Shown: one piece after another, positions 33,518 through 42,599 of the stretch
Position numbering within the stretch: the first letter of the stretch is position 1
How the letters are laid out: each line of letters begins with the position of its first letter
Origin: Chloroflexus islandicus
GTDB lineage: Bacteria > Chloroflexota > Chloroflexia > Chloroflexales > Chloroflexaceae
NCBI RefSeq assembly: GCF_001650695.1
Contig: NZ_LWQS01000032.1
Location: forward strand, 48,127 to 112,126
Direction of reading: 5' to 3'
DNA length: 64,000 nucleotides
Program-made: the position numbers and the translations under genes
The notes under the pieces: generated by a model
The model's input: the letters and a program-made list of their open reading frames with translations, nothing else
What the model was told of the DNA's origin: nothing
Databases searched by the model: none

Positions 33518-35995
33518 GTGATTAGAACACTTGCGCGCCCAACCTTCTCGTTCCAACCAGCCTTGTTGCTGCCGGTGGCGTTGATGCTCATCGCCATCGG
33601 TTTGTTATGGTTCTCACCGGTGCGTTCACCGCACACTTGGCGCGTTGGTGAAGATCACGAACCGGTGCTGGTTGGTTTCCACGGTAACGAACAAAACGAA
33701 ACCGATCTGTTTCGCTGGTCGCAGCCGCAGGCGGGGTTGTTTCTCTATGGCTATCGCGGCGCGCCAGCCGTGGTTGAATTGCGCTTGGCTGCACCGCGCC
33801 AGCCGGGCATGGCGCCGGCTCAAGCGGCGTTTGCCTATCAAGATGGCGACGTGGGTACGGTGACGGTGGCCGGATATTGGCGTCGCTACCGTTTGTTAGT
33901 GCCTACCACTGCTACTGGTGAGACGGTGCTGCGCTGGTCTACCGAACCATACATCGCGCTGCCCGATGTGCGCGAGTTAGGTGTTGCCTTGAGCGGTGTT
34001 AGGCAGTGGTCGCTGGCCGATCGTCCAACCTTGAGCGCCCAAACCATCGCGTGGAGCGTCTTGCCGCTGCTGGTGTGGATGGCAGGCGTTGTATGGCGGT
34101 GGCCCGTGTTTTGGCGCGATGCAGGGGCGCTGTTGGCGCTCGCGCCGGCGCTCGGTTTGGCGCTGGTTCCGGCAACGGCTGAGTACTGGCTGCCTACCGT
34201 GCCATGGCCATGGTGGCCGGTGTTGCCGGCGCTCGCGTTGGTAATATGGCCAGCGCTTGCGGCTGGCTGGCGTTCGGCAACCCAATGGGCGGCTGCCCGG
34301 CCAATCGTGGGTTGGATGGGGCTGGCCGTAGCATTAGCCAGCCTGCTAGCCTTGCGGGCTGGCGTTCCGGCATGGGTGGCGTTGCTGCTGGTGATTGGCG
34401 GGGTTGGCTTGGCATGGCCGCTGCTGGCCGCTGCTGAAGAGCGTTCGGCATGGCCAATCGGCGGCTTGCTCGCAGCAATGACGGTTGTGGCTCTGGCGGT
34501 ACGCTTGGTTGCGCTGGATCAGATGCCGCCGGCATTGTGGCGCGACGAGGCGCGCCATGGTTTGCTCGCCTTGCAGATCTGGTCAGATCCGAGCTTTCGC
34601 CCGATCTATGTGCCAGTGTTTGCCGATCTGCCGGCGCTGCTCTTTTACCTGATGGCGCCGGTCGTAGGTCTATTAGGCCCGGCAGCGTGGAGCGCGCGGC
34701 TGGTGAGCGCAGTGGCTGGCGCGCTGACGCCGCTGGCGCTCTATTGGTTTGTTGCGCCGGTGATCGGACGGCGAGCGGCTGTGTTGGGCGCAGCGTTACT
34801 GGCGTGGGCGTCGTGGTCGTTGAGTATGAGCCGCTGGGCCTTTCCGGCCACGCTCGATCATCTGCTGGTACTGACGGCGGCTGGGTTGCTGTGGCGCGGC
34901 CTCGATCCGGCTCGGCGCGGCTGGTGGTGGTATGTGGCCGGCGCAGCAGCGTTAGGGGGGCTGGCGGTCTATACCTACCACACCGGGCGGCTAGCGCCGT
35001 TGGCTTTGTTGGTGGTGGCGCTGGTGTGCTTGGGGCGTGATCCGGCTCGCTGGCGGGTCGCTTGGCCGCGGGTGGTGCTGGCTGCACTCGTTGGCGCGAT
35101 CGTGGTTGCTCCGCTCGTGTGGTATATCCTTACCGATAGCGCCGGCTTTAACCGGCGGGTCGGTTTTGTCTCCATCTTTCAACCTGATAATCTCTACCGT
35201 CACCGTCCGCTCGATTTTCTTGCTGAGAACATTGTACGCTACGGCTTGATGTGGCATGTGCAGGGTGAAGCGAATGGTCGCCACCATTTGCCACTGGCGC
35301 CGATGGTTGATCCAGTGGTTGGCCTGCTCTTGCTGATCGGCGCGGGGTTGGCGTGGCGCGCGCGGCGCACGGCAGCGGTTGTCGTATTGGCGCTGTGGTT
35401 GCTTTATTACCTGCCGGGATTGCTGAGTTTCAACGCGCCGCATGCTATGCGCTCACTCGGCACGCTTGCGCCGGCTTGCGCGCTGGCGGGATGGGGATTG
35501 AGCCGGTTGGCGTCCGGTGCGCGCTGGCGGCGTTGGTTGATCCCTGCTGCGCTTGCCGGCAGCTTAGCTGTGAACCTGTGGGTCTATTTCGGCCTGATGT
35601 GGCATGATCCACGGGTGTATGGCGAGTTTGATCGGGTTGAGACGGTGATGGCCCAGATTGTGCGCCGGGCTGCTGTGCCTAATGATGCCGCTCAGGCTGT
35701 GCCCGTCTATCTGCCGCGTGAGTGGGCGCTCAGTGATACCGTGCGGTTTCTCACGTCAGATTTGCCGCTAGAACAACAGCCACAAATCTGGCGCGGCACG
35801 CTTGATCCTGATAGCGATGCGTTAGTGGTCTTGCCCGCCTTTACCGATCCTCGTGAGGTTACTGCCGTTGTGAACACGCTTGGTTCCGCTGCCGTTGAAA
35901 TCGTGCCTACACCAACCATTCCTGCCGGCAGCGAGCCGCTCGTGCGGGTCTTTGCCCGTGGCCCGGCGGCGCTGGCCGTGATGAGGTCGCCATGA
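33518..35995 (+). CDS. GT-C (PMT/ArnT-like) membrane glycosyltransferase
   Basis: 825 aa from GTG 33518 (frame is open further up but the promoter lies there). One N-terminal TM (about 10-28), a beta-rich extracellular stretch (about 30-160), then about twelve TM helices. ALWRDEARHGLLALQIW carries the Asp-Glu pair typical of the first loop in GT-C enzymes using polyprenyl-phosphate sugars; WASWSLSMSRWAFPATLDHL is also typical. The C-terminal 150 residues are soluble. Likely glycosylates lipid or protein at the outer face. Stop overlaps the next gene (ATGA). Confidence 0.82.
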   Translation: MIRTLARPTFSFQPALLLPVALMLIAIGLLWFSPVRSPHTWRVGEDHEPVLVGFHGNEQNETDLFRWSQPQAGLFLYGYRGAPAVVELRLAAPRQPGMAPAQAAFAYQDGDVGTVTVAGYWRRYRLLVPTTATGETVLRWSTEPYIALPDVRELGVALSGVRQWSLADRPTLSAQTIAWSVLPLLVWMAGVVWRWPVFWRDAGALLALAPALGLALVPATAEYWLPTVPWPWWPVLPALALVIWPALAAGWRSATQWAAARPIVGWMGLAVALASLLALRAGVPAWVALLLVIGGVGLAWPLLAAAEERSAWPIGGLLAAMTVVALAVRLVALDQMPPALWRDEARHGLLALQIWSDPSFRPIYVPVFADLPALLFYLMAPVVGLLGPAAWSARLVSAVAGALTPLALYWFVAPVIGRRAAVLGAALLAWASWSLSMSRWAFPATLDHLLVLTAAGLLWRGLDPARRGWWWYVAGAAALGGLAVYTYHTGRLAPLALLVVALVCLGRDPARWRVAWPRVVLAALVGAIVVAPLVWYILTDSAGFNRRVGFVSIFQPDNLYRHRPLDFLAENIVRYGLMWHVQGEANGRHHLPLAPMVDPVVGLLLLIGAGLAWRARRTAAVVVLALWLLYYLPGLLSFNAPHAMRSLGTLAPACALAGWGLSRLASGARWRRWLIPAALAGSLAVNLWVYFGLMWHDPRVYGEFDRVETVMAQIVRRAAVPNDAAQAVPVYLPREWALSDTVRFLTSDLPLEQQPQIWRGTLDPDSDALVVLPAFTDPREVTAVVNTLGSAAVEIVPTPTIPAGSEPLVRVFARGPAALAVMRSP

Positions 35996-37110
35996 AAGCG
36001 GCGCTCGATGTGACGGTTGAACAGGCGACTGTGGCACGCTTTGCCCAGAACGGCTTGCTGGCGCCGTTTGCCGATGCGGTGTCGGCGGCCACGCATCTGG
36101 CCGGTGTGCAGGCGCAGATGTTGCCCGCCGCCGGATTGGCGCTCTGGAATCGTGTGCCGGATTTTACGGCGGCCCAACTGGATCACTTGCTCTACCACGA
36201 ACGTTCGCTAGTGCGGTTGTGGGGCCAGCGCGGGACGTTGCATCTTTATGCTGCGACCGATTGGCCGCTGATCTACGCGGCGCAGGCTGGCCGCGCCACC
36301 TATTGGGAGCAAGAGGCGCTGCGTGAGGGCTGGGAGCCGGCAGCGTATGAGGCGTTTATCGCGCGCGCTGCGCGCTGGCTGGCCGAGCACGAGACGATGG
36401 GTCGCAGCGATTTGCGCCGTCTTGCCCCTGAGATTGATGATCGCCACTTGTCGGGTTGGGGCGGTATCTTTGCCATTCTGACCCGGCGCGGTTTGGCTTG
36501 CCACGCCGCCCCCAACGGCGGCGAAGCCCGCATGGCCCACCGCTTGCGCTGGCGGCCTGATTTGGTATGGGATCCGCCGCCGTCTGAGGAAGCGAATGCC
36601 GAGTTGATCCGACGCTATCTGGCCGCCTTTGGCCCGGCAACTCTTGCCGATCTGACTGCGTGGCGCGGGCGCACGCAGGTTGAGATCAAGCGCTGGTTGG
36701 CGCAGTTGGGTGATGAGGTGGTGAAGGTGACGGTTGCCGGTAAGCCGGCGTGGTGGTTGCAAAGCCAATTAGCGCGTTTGCCAGCATTGCCGGAACCGGG
36801 TGATGTACCGCCGCGCTTGTTGGGCCGGTTTGATCCGCTCTTGCTGGGCACTCGCGACCGGAGCTGGTTGGTTGATGCGGTTGGCTATAAGCAGGTCTGG
36901 CGACCCGCCGGCCATGTCGAGGCGACGATCGTGGTGGCAGGGCGGATCGCGGGGACGTGGCGGTACGATTGGCGTGGTTCGGCGCTTGTGGTGACGTTGC
37001 GCCCGTTTGGATCGTTGCCGCTGGCAACGCGAACGCAGCTTGAGACGTTGGCTGCCGGTATCGCTGCTCACTTCGCCGCACCGTTGGGGGAATGCCGATG
37101 GGAGGAATGA
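35992..37110 (+). CDS. AlkZ/YcaQ-like winged-helix DNA-binding protein (PF06224)
   Basis: 372 aa. Family hallmarks: ATHLAGVQAQMLPAAGLALW near 30-50, LVRLWGQRGTLHLYAATDWP near 73-92 and LLGRFDPLLLGTRDRSWLV near 276-294. Members include DNA glycosylases that unhook interstrand crosslinks, using a Gln-containing motif; here VQAQ and GQRGTLH are present. Whether this one is a glycosylase cannot be told. Couples by ATGA overlap to the GT-C gene upstream and to the lipoate ligase-like gene downstream. Confidence 0.8.
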   Translation: MKAALDVTVEQATVARFAQNGLLAPFADAVSAATHLAGVQAQMLPAAGLALWNRVPDFTAAQLDHLLYHERSLVRLWGQRGTLHLYAATDWPLIYAAQAGRATYWEQEALREGWEPAAYEAFIARAARWLAEHETMGRSDLRRLAPEIDDRHLSGWGGIFAILTRRGLACHAAPNGGEARMAHRLRWRPDLVWDPPPSEEANAELIRRYLAAFGPATLADLTAWRGRTQVEIKRWLAQLGDEVVKVTVAGKPAWWLQSQLARLPALPEPGDVPPRLLGRFDPLLLGTRDRSWLVDAVGYKQVWRPAGHVEATIVVAGRIAGTWRYDWRGSALVVTLRPFGSLPLATRTQLETLAAGIAAHFAAPLGECRWEE

Positions 37111-37112
37111 AC

Positions 37113-37919
37113 GTGTGGCGGTTATTACCGCCGGCGCAGGGCGATCCGGCCAGCGAGCTGGCTGCTGGCGCGGCGATGCTGGCTGGCTTGGCAACCACAT
37201 CCCAACCGGCGATCCGCTGGTATGCCGCTGCCCCCCAACCGGCGTTGGTGATCGGTTCGGGCCAAAAGTTGAGCGAGGTTGATCAGGCGGCCTTGGCGAA
37301 CGCTGGCATCACACTGCACCGGCGGGCCAGCGGTGGCACCGCGGTGCTTTTCGTGCCCGGCTTCTTGATGCAAGACATTGCGCTGCCGGCGGATCATCCG
37401 CTGGCCCATCCCGATGTCAGCGAGTCGTACCGCTGGTTGGGCGAAGTATGGCAAGCGACCTTGGCCCAGTTTGGCGTCGCAACCACGCTGATCGAGATCG
37501 CTGCCGCACGCGCTGACCGGGCAACGCTCGATCCGCTGGTGGCGCGGGCATGTTTTGGCGGCCAATCGCCGTATGAAGTGCTGGCAGGCGGGCGCAAGCT
37601 GGTGGGTTTCGCCCAGATCCGCCGGCGCGAAGGGATGTTGTTTCAAGTCGGCCTCTATACCCATTGGCCGGGGAAGCAATTGGCGGCGCTGTTGGCTATC
37701 ACTGAGCCTGAACGCCGCCTCTTGGTGGAACGGCTGGCAGAACGGGTGACCGATCTCGCCACTGTCTGCCCTAACCCGCCCGATCTCGCCTCTTTGGCAA
37801 CCGCATTTGCCGCCGCGCTCTATCAGCGGTACGATGTAACCATCACGCCTGCCGATTGGACGGCGGCGGAATTGGCGGCGATGGCGGCGGCGCAGAACCG
37901 GTTTGCGCCGTTGGGATGA
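37113..37919 (+). CDS. Lipoate--protein ligase A-like protein
   Basis: 268 aa, BPL/LplA fold: AAPQPALVIGSGQKLSEVDQ, RRASGGTAVLFVPGF and the Lys loop GGRKLVGFAQIRRREGMLFQ. It should attach lipoate or octanoate to a carrier protein, or act as an amidotransferase. GTG 37113 is preferred: GGAGGA lies exactly 6 nt upstream, and the protein then starts WRLLPPA as relatives do. ATG 37107 would leave the ribosome site adjacent to the start; ATG 37098 is a third option. Overlaps or abuts the previous gene. Confidence 0.8.
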   Translation: MWRLLPPAQGDPASELAAGAAMLAGLATTSQPAIRWYAAAPQPALVIGSGQKLSEVDQAALANAGITLHRRASGGTAVLFVPGFLMQDIALPADHPLAHPDVSESYRWLGEVWQATLAQFGVATTLIEIAAARADRATLDPLVARACFGGQSPYEVLAGGRKLVGFAQIRRREGMLFQVGLYTHWPGKQLAALLAITEPERRLLVERLAERVTDLATVCPNPPDLASLATAFAAALYQRYDVTITPADWTAAELAAMAAAQNRFAPLG

Positions 37920-38327
37920 GGATTTACCACAGAGGTCGCAGCGTGCGCATCTGACTCCCTCCCCCAGCAGGGATTGAGGGGCGAACAGAACTTGTGATTG
38001 AGTACAACTGTTGATCGCTTTGCAATGACTCCAAGTTCGGCTCTCCGCTCCCCTCTCCCGCGCCAGTGGGAGAGGGGCCGGGGGTGAGGGCCAGCAGCCC
38101 GCGCAGCGGGCTTCGTAAGCCAAGCCCGGCCCTTCAGGGCCGGGTGTCAGACAGATGTTCTGTCCGCCCTTGAACTTCCGGGGGAGGGTTGGGGTGGGGG
38201 AATAATGAACATTTACCGCTGAGGCCGCAGAGTACGCAGAGGGTTATTCTAATCCTTTGCGTCCCTTGGTGCTCTTTGCGTCTTTGCGTTTAACGTCTCT
38301 GCGCCGTTGCGCGCTTTGCGTCTTGAT
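37920..38327. repeat. Gap with GC-rich palindromes and inverted-arm repeat copy 6
   Basis: 408 bp without a supported gene. About 37950-38200 is a mosaic of hairpins: CCCTCTCCC...GGGAGAGGG, GCCCGCGCAGCGGGC (38097-38111) and GCCCGGCCC-TTCA-GGGCCGGG (38126-38144 region). About 38212-38322 is a short form of the cgcaaaggcgcagag inverted-arm element. It ends 6 bp before the next start codon. Confidence 0.65.
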
Positions 38328-39509
38328 ATGTCTATGCGCTTGACGATTGCTGTCTCTATCCTCGCCATCATCGCGCTGACCGCCTGCGGCCAGCGTGATC
38401 CGGTCATCTCGGCGTGGGCGCCGGTGGGGCCGCAGCCGACCATCTTGCCCAGCGTTACCCCCGACCGGCCATTGCCGGCCAGCACCCCCTTAGTGGCGGT
38501 CATGGAACCAGTGCGCCCGACGCCAACGCCGAGCTTGGTTGATATCGCCACCCAAATCGACCTCTACCTGCGCGATCTGACCGACAAAGGCCAATTTCGC
38601 GGCTCGGTGCTGGTGGCGACGCAAGGGCGCATCTTGGTAGCGCGCGGCTACGGGCAGGCCAACGTCGAGCGCGATCTGCCCAACACGGCTCAGACCCGCT
38701 TCCGCCTCGCTTCGATCACCAAGCCGTTCACGGCGCTGGCGATTATGCAATTGCAAGCAGCGGGCAAACTCAACGTCAACGAATCGGTCTGCCGCTACCT
38801 GCCCGACTGCCCGCCGGCATGGCAGCCGATCACGCTCCACCATCTCCTCACCCATACCGCTGGCATTCCGAACTACACCGACTTCCGCGACTTCGAGCAA
38901 CTCGAACGTTCGCCGGTCACGCCAACCCAGCTCGCGGCCCGGTTCCGCAACCTGCCGCTCGACTTCGCGCCGGGCAGCGCCTTTCGCTACGGCAATTCCA
39001 ACTATGTGGTGCTTGGGTTAGTGATCGAAGCAGTGAGCGGCCAATCCTACGCTGATTACATCCGCACCAACATCTTCGCGCCAGCGGGCATGCCCAACAG
39101 CGGCTACGACAGCGGCGACGCCTCGGCGCTCAACGGTACGGTTGGCTATCTGGGGCCGGGGGCGGAACGGGCGATTCCGATTGACACCAGCAATCTCTAC
39201 AGCGCCGGCGGCCTTTATTCAACGGTTGAAGACCTCTACCGGTTTGTCACTGCACTCAACGGCGGGCAACTGTTACCCGCCGCCGAACTCTCCCAGATGT
39301 ACACCCCCGTCCGCAACAATTTCGGCTACGGCTGGAAGATCGAAGATCGCAACGGGCGCAAGGTGATCTACCACCCCGGCTTTATGTCGGGGGCCGTCAC
39401 CCACCTCGCTTACTATCCCGACACCCAGAGCGTGGTGATTGTTTTGAGCAATATGGAACGCACCAACGCCGACGCGATTGCCGCGACCATCGGCGCGATG
39501 CTGCCGTAA
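38328..39509 (+). CDS. Beta-lactamase-family serine hydrolase lipoprotein
   Basis: 393 aa. Signal peptide with lipobox LTAC (Cys20), so anchored outside. After a Pro/Thr-rich linker comes a class C-like serine hydrolase: Ser129-x-x-Lys132 in ASITKPFTAL, Tyr221-x-Asn223 in FRYGNSNY, and HPGFMSG as the KTG equivalent. Such proteins are peptidases or esterases more often than true beta-lactamases. Starts ATG 38328 or 38334; no clear ribosome site, and the upstream sequence is repeat. Confidence 0.88.
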   Translation: MSMRLTIAVSILAIIALTACGQRDPVISAWAPVGPQPTILPSVTPDRPLPASTPLVAVMEPVRPTPTPSLVDIATQIDLYLRDLTDKGQFRGSVLVATQGRILVARGYGQANVERDLPNTAQTRFRLASITKPFTALAIMQLQAAGKLNVNESVCRYLPDCPPAWQPITLHHLLTHTAGIPNYTDFRDFEQLERSPVTPTQLAARFRNLPLDFAPGSAFRYGNSNYVVLGLVIEAVSGQSYADYIRTNIFAPAGMPNSGYDSGDASALNGTVGYLGPGAERAIPIDTSNLYSAGGLYSTVEDLYRFVTALNGGQLLPAAELSQMYTPVRNNFGYGWKIEDRNGRKVIYHPGFMSGAVTHLAYYPDTQSVVIVLSNMERTNADAIAATIGAMLP

Positions 39510-39515
39510 GCGTGG

Positions 39516-40739
39516 CTACACCACCCATGCCGGAATGACCCAGACCGTTTCGGTGAGGGGCAAGCATTGCTCGGCAAGGCAAATAATCCCTCCCGTTCCC
39601 ACTGGCATACCCAAGCTGTTCAACACCCTGAAATGCTGGGCATCACGCGCATGAGGGGAAGCCGTCTTCTTAATCTCGATTGGATAAATCGTCCCATCTT
39701 GCACGATCATCAGATCAATTTCACGCTGGTCTTTATCGCGATAGTAATACAACGGCGCCCGCCGGGCGGAATGCCAATAGCTCTTCAATATCTCGGCAAC
39801 GATCCACGTTTCAAAGATAGCGTCGCCCATCGCGCCGGCTTCAAGCGTTTCCGGACTGGCCCATTCGGTGAGATAGGCGGCAAGGCCGGTGTCGAGCAGA
39901 TAGAGTTTGGGAGTTTTAACCAACCGTTTGGTCACGTTTTGATGATACGGTTCGAGTAGATAGACAATCCCCGCCGCTTGCAGGATCGAGAGCCAATGTT
40001 TAGCGGTATTCGGGGCGATATCAGCATCGCGCGCCAATGCGGTCAGATTCAGCAATTGGGCTGTGCGCGCAGCCACCGCGCGCACAAATCGCAAAAAGGC
40101 CAGCTCATCCCCAACGCGCGCCAGATCGCGCACGTCGCGCTGGAGATAGGTTTGGACGTATGAGCCATAGAAGAGATCGCGTTCGACCGCATCATGCAGC
40201 GCAATCGCCGGTAATGAGCCACGCCAGATCAGACGATACAGTTCTTTGAGATTCAACGGCGACGAGAGGCGCGCACGCCGCAACAACTCGGCAGGCGCCG
40301 GCACAAAGGGCGTTGACTCCAAGCCGCGCCCTTGCCGTTCCCAACGCGAAAGGCCAAGCAAATGCAGCACCGCTGCACGTCCCGCCAGCGACTCGGATAC
40401 GCCTTGCATAAGGTGAAACTGTTGTGAACCGGTCAGCCAAAACAGTCCGTTTGCACCGGCGCGATCGACAGCGAGTTTGATCAAGGGGAGCAAACCGGGG
40501 GCATATTGGATCTCATCGATCAACACTGGCGGCGGAAAACGCTGCAAAAACAGCGCCGGATCACTGCGCGCTAATTGCAAGACAAGGGGGTCATCAAGCG
40601 TCACGTACCCACGATCTGGTTGGCTTGCGTGGCGCAGCAGCGTCGTCTTGCCCACCTGTCGCGCACCGGTCAGCAACACCACAGGAAAGTGTTGGCTAGC
40701 TGCCGCTAGATGCACTTCGAGCGTGCGGGGAATGTACAT
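39516..40739 (-). CDS. AAA ATPase with DUF4143 domain
   Basis: 407 aa from MYIPRTLEVHLA (ATG 40739; ATG 40763 is an alternative). P-loop LLTGARQVGKTTLLRH, Walker B PPVLIDEIQYAP, sensor WLTGSQQF, winged-helix region, then DUF4143 with LYLLDTGLAAYL, GAMGDAIFETWIVAEI and a PD-ExK-like YYRDKDQREIDLMI. Members are widespread single genes of unclear role, sometimes linked to mobile DNA. Convergent with the hydrolase gene; only 6 bp separate the stops. Confidence 0.87.
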   Translation of the reverse strand: MYIPRTLEVHLAAASQHFPVVLLTGARQVGKTTLLRHASQPDRGYVTLDDPLVLQLARSDPALFLQRFPPPVLIDEIQYAPGLLPLIKLAVDRAGANGLFWLTGSQQFHLMQGVSESLAGRAAVLHLLGLSRWERQGRGLESTPFVPAPAELLRRARLSSPLNLKELYRLIWRGSLPAIALHDAVERDLFYGSYVQTYLQRDVRDLARVGDELAFLRFVRAVAARTAQLLNLTALARDADIAPNTAKHWLSILQAAGIVYLLEPYHQNVTKRLVKTPKLYLLDTGLAAYLTEWASPETLEAGAMGDAIFETWIVAEILKSYWHSARRAPLYYYRDKDQREIDLMIVQDGTIYPIEIKKTASPHARDAQHFRVLNSLGMPVGTGGIICLAEQCLPLTETVWVIPAWVV

Positions 40740-41168
40740 GTGACATTTTCGGCTAATCTGCATCCTAATTGCATGATAGCCGGAGAGGAGTGTGTTCGTC
40801 AAGAGAACGGGGTATCATGAAGCAGAGTTAAAGCCATCCCCTGCGCGAGCGGGAGCTGTTTAAACAACGTAACAATATCGAACGACGTTGTGAGCCATCC
40901 CCTGCGCGAGCGGGAGCTGTGCCTACAGAGGTTGCTTTCGCTGAAGCGGGAGCTTGCTTCGGGCGCTGCGCGCCCTCGCAATGACAGAGGGTACGCCCCG
41001 CTTTCCGCCTGTCATTGCGAGCCGCGTAGGGGCAATGCGTTGCATTGCCCCGCGCGGCGAAGCAATCCCCTACGAGAGCGGGAGCGATGCCTGTCCGCAC
41101 AGTTCTCACCGAAGTAGGCGCTTGCTTCGGGCGCTGCGCGCCCTCGCAAGGACAAACAGAGGTAAACC
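40740..41168. repeat. MITE-like repeat block between divergent genes
   Basis: A unit gccatcccctgcgcgagcgg followed by gagctgt occurs at about 40833-40859 and 40894-40920. A second unit gcttgcttcgggcgctgcgc followed by gccctcgcaa occurs at about 40952-40985 and 41120-41152. Between them is an inverted stretch (ggcaatgcgttgcattgcc). The same gtcattgcgag and gaagcaatc words appear at 29760-29995. No gene is supported here. Confidence 0.75.
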
Positions 41169-42566
41169 ATGAAGCGGCTCGCAAGTGCGGTGGAACTGCT
41201 CGCCGGTGTGGTGATCGTGGGTGTGCTCACTGTGATCCTGTTTGTGACCTTTGGCGGTGCGCCGGCAACGATCCAACTCTCGCCGGGAGCAGCAACAGCG
41301 TATCCGGTTGTTGAGCCATCGCCCGCCAAGCCTTATCCATCACCACTTGAGTCTGCACCCACGAGTGAGTCGTCGTATCCGCCGTTCACGGCGACACCAA
41401 TCGCACGACCGTCGCTCCCGGTGTGCGATTTTACCGAACGCGCACCAGATACCGCCGGCATAGCCAGCAGCGTGATCGATCGCTTTGGCCCGTCCCAAGC
41501 GGTGCAAGCGCCGGTCAGCGGCATTGCCGGCTGGCTCGATGCCCAGCAACTGCTCGTTTCCCGCGAACCGCCTGCGTCTGCCCAGATGTCGTTTTATGCC
41601 TTGAACCTTTTCACCGGTGATATGCACTTATATGTTGCGCAGAGCGCCTTAACCCAGCCGGTGTGGCTAGCTAGCGCGCGCGCGATCGCCTATGCCGTAT
41701 CTGTGCCGCAAGGGACTGATAGCGCGGGTGTGATTCGCAATCGCACCGATCTCTACGTCACCTTTATCGATTCGGCCCAGACACTGGTTGTCGCCTCAGA
41801 TATCCTCGCCACCGAACGCACCTTCGCGGCAGAACCGGATGGACAGCGCTTGTGGTACTTCTTGCGCACCGATCCGTTGCAACCCTACATCTACGATGCG
41901 CACCTGAATGCCAGCCAACCAGCATCGTTCCACCTTTCGTCATTCATATCGTCTAAGCCTGATCTTGAATGGGCTATCCGCAGCGAAGCGCCGCTCTTTA
42001 AGCTGGCATGGCATCCTGATGGGGTGAAACTGCTCATCTATTCCCAATACTGGACATTCTTGTTGAACACCCAAACCGGCCAAGCATGTGAAGTTGAATT
42101 GATCGATAGCGAAGACTATAAAGCTGAAGCGATGCTTGTGCCGCCATGGCCGTTTATGGCCCAGTGGAGTCCGGATGGGAACTATGTGGCGATCATTTCA
42201 ACCACTGATTTCCAATTGCCGTATCACCATACCGATCTGATCGTGCTGAATATTGTTGCCCGTGAGCGATATACGCTCAGCTTAGGCGATGCAGTGCCGC
42301 CGTATTACCGGCAGAGCGTGACCGATCTGGCATGGTCGCCGGATAGCCGTTACGTCACTGCGCTGGCGTTTGTTAACCACACTGGCGATAGGCCAGCCAC
42401 CGGCCTGTTTGTCGTCGAGGCGGCAACCGGCGCATCAGCGCGGATCTTGCCCAGTGACGTGTTCGGGCTAGGCTCGTGGGGTGCGCGACTCGCATGGAAT
42501 CCAACCGGTGAGTGGCTAGCCGCAATGGGTTGGGATGGTTTGAGTCTGATACCGGTTTACCCGTAG
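41169..42566 (+). CDS. Membrane-anchored TolB/WD40-like beta-propeller protein
   Basis: 465 aa. N-terminal TM helix (LLAGVVIVGVLTVILFVTF), Pro/Ser/Thr-rich stalk (about 35-85), then a beta-propeller with repeats such as AQWSPDGNYVAIISTTDF, DLAWSPDSRYVTALAF and LAWNPTGEWLAAMGW. AGAGGT precedes the ATG by about 5 nt. The fold is a protein-interaction platform; target unknown. Confidence 0.8.
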   Translation: MKRLASAVELLAGVVIVGVLTVILFVTFGGAPATIQLSPGAATAYPVVEPSPAKPYPSPLESAPTSESSYPPFTATPIARPSLPVCDFTERAPDTAGIASSVIDRFGPSQAVQAPVSGIAGWLDAQQLLVSREPPASAQMSFYALNLFTGDMHLYVAQSALTQPVWLASARAIAYAVSVPQGTDSAGVIRNRTDLYVTFIDSAQTLVVASDILATERTFAAEPDGQRLWYFLRTDPLQPYIYDAHLNASQPASFHLSSFISSKPDLEWAIRSEAPLFKLAWHPDGVKLLIYSQYWTFLLNTQTGQACEVELIDSEDYKAEAMLVPPWPFMAQWSPDGNYVAIISTTDFQLPYHHTDLIVLNIVARERYTLSLGDAVPPYYRQSVTDLAWSPDSRYVTALAFVNHTGDRPATGLFVVEAATGASARILPSDVFGLGSWGARLAWNPTGEWLAAMGWDGLSLIPVYP

Positions 42567-42599
42567 TGTTGCCGTTGACGCTACGGTCGTGTTCAGCAT

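Noticed and set aside
40831..41160. Repeated gccatcccctgcgcgagcgg units as a CRISPR array
   Set aside because: Only two copies, irregular spacing and no cas gene.
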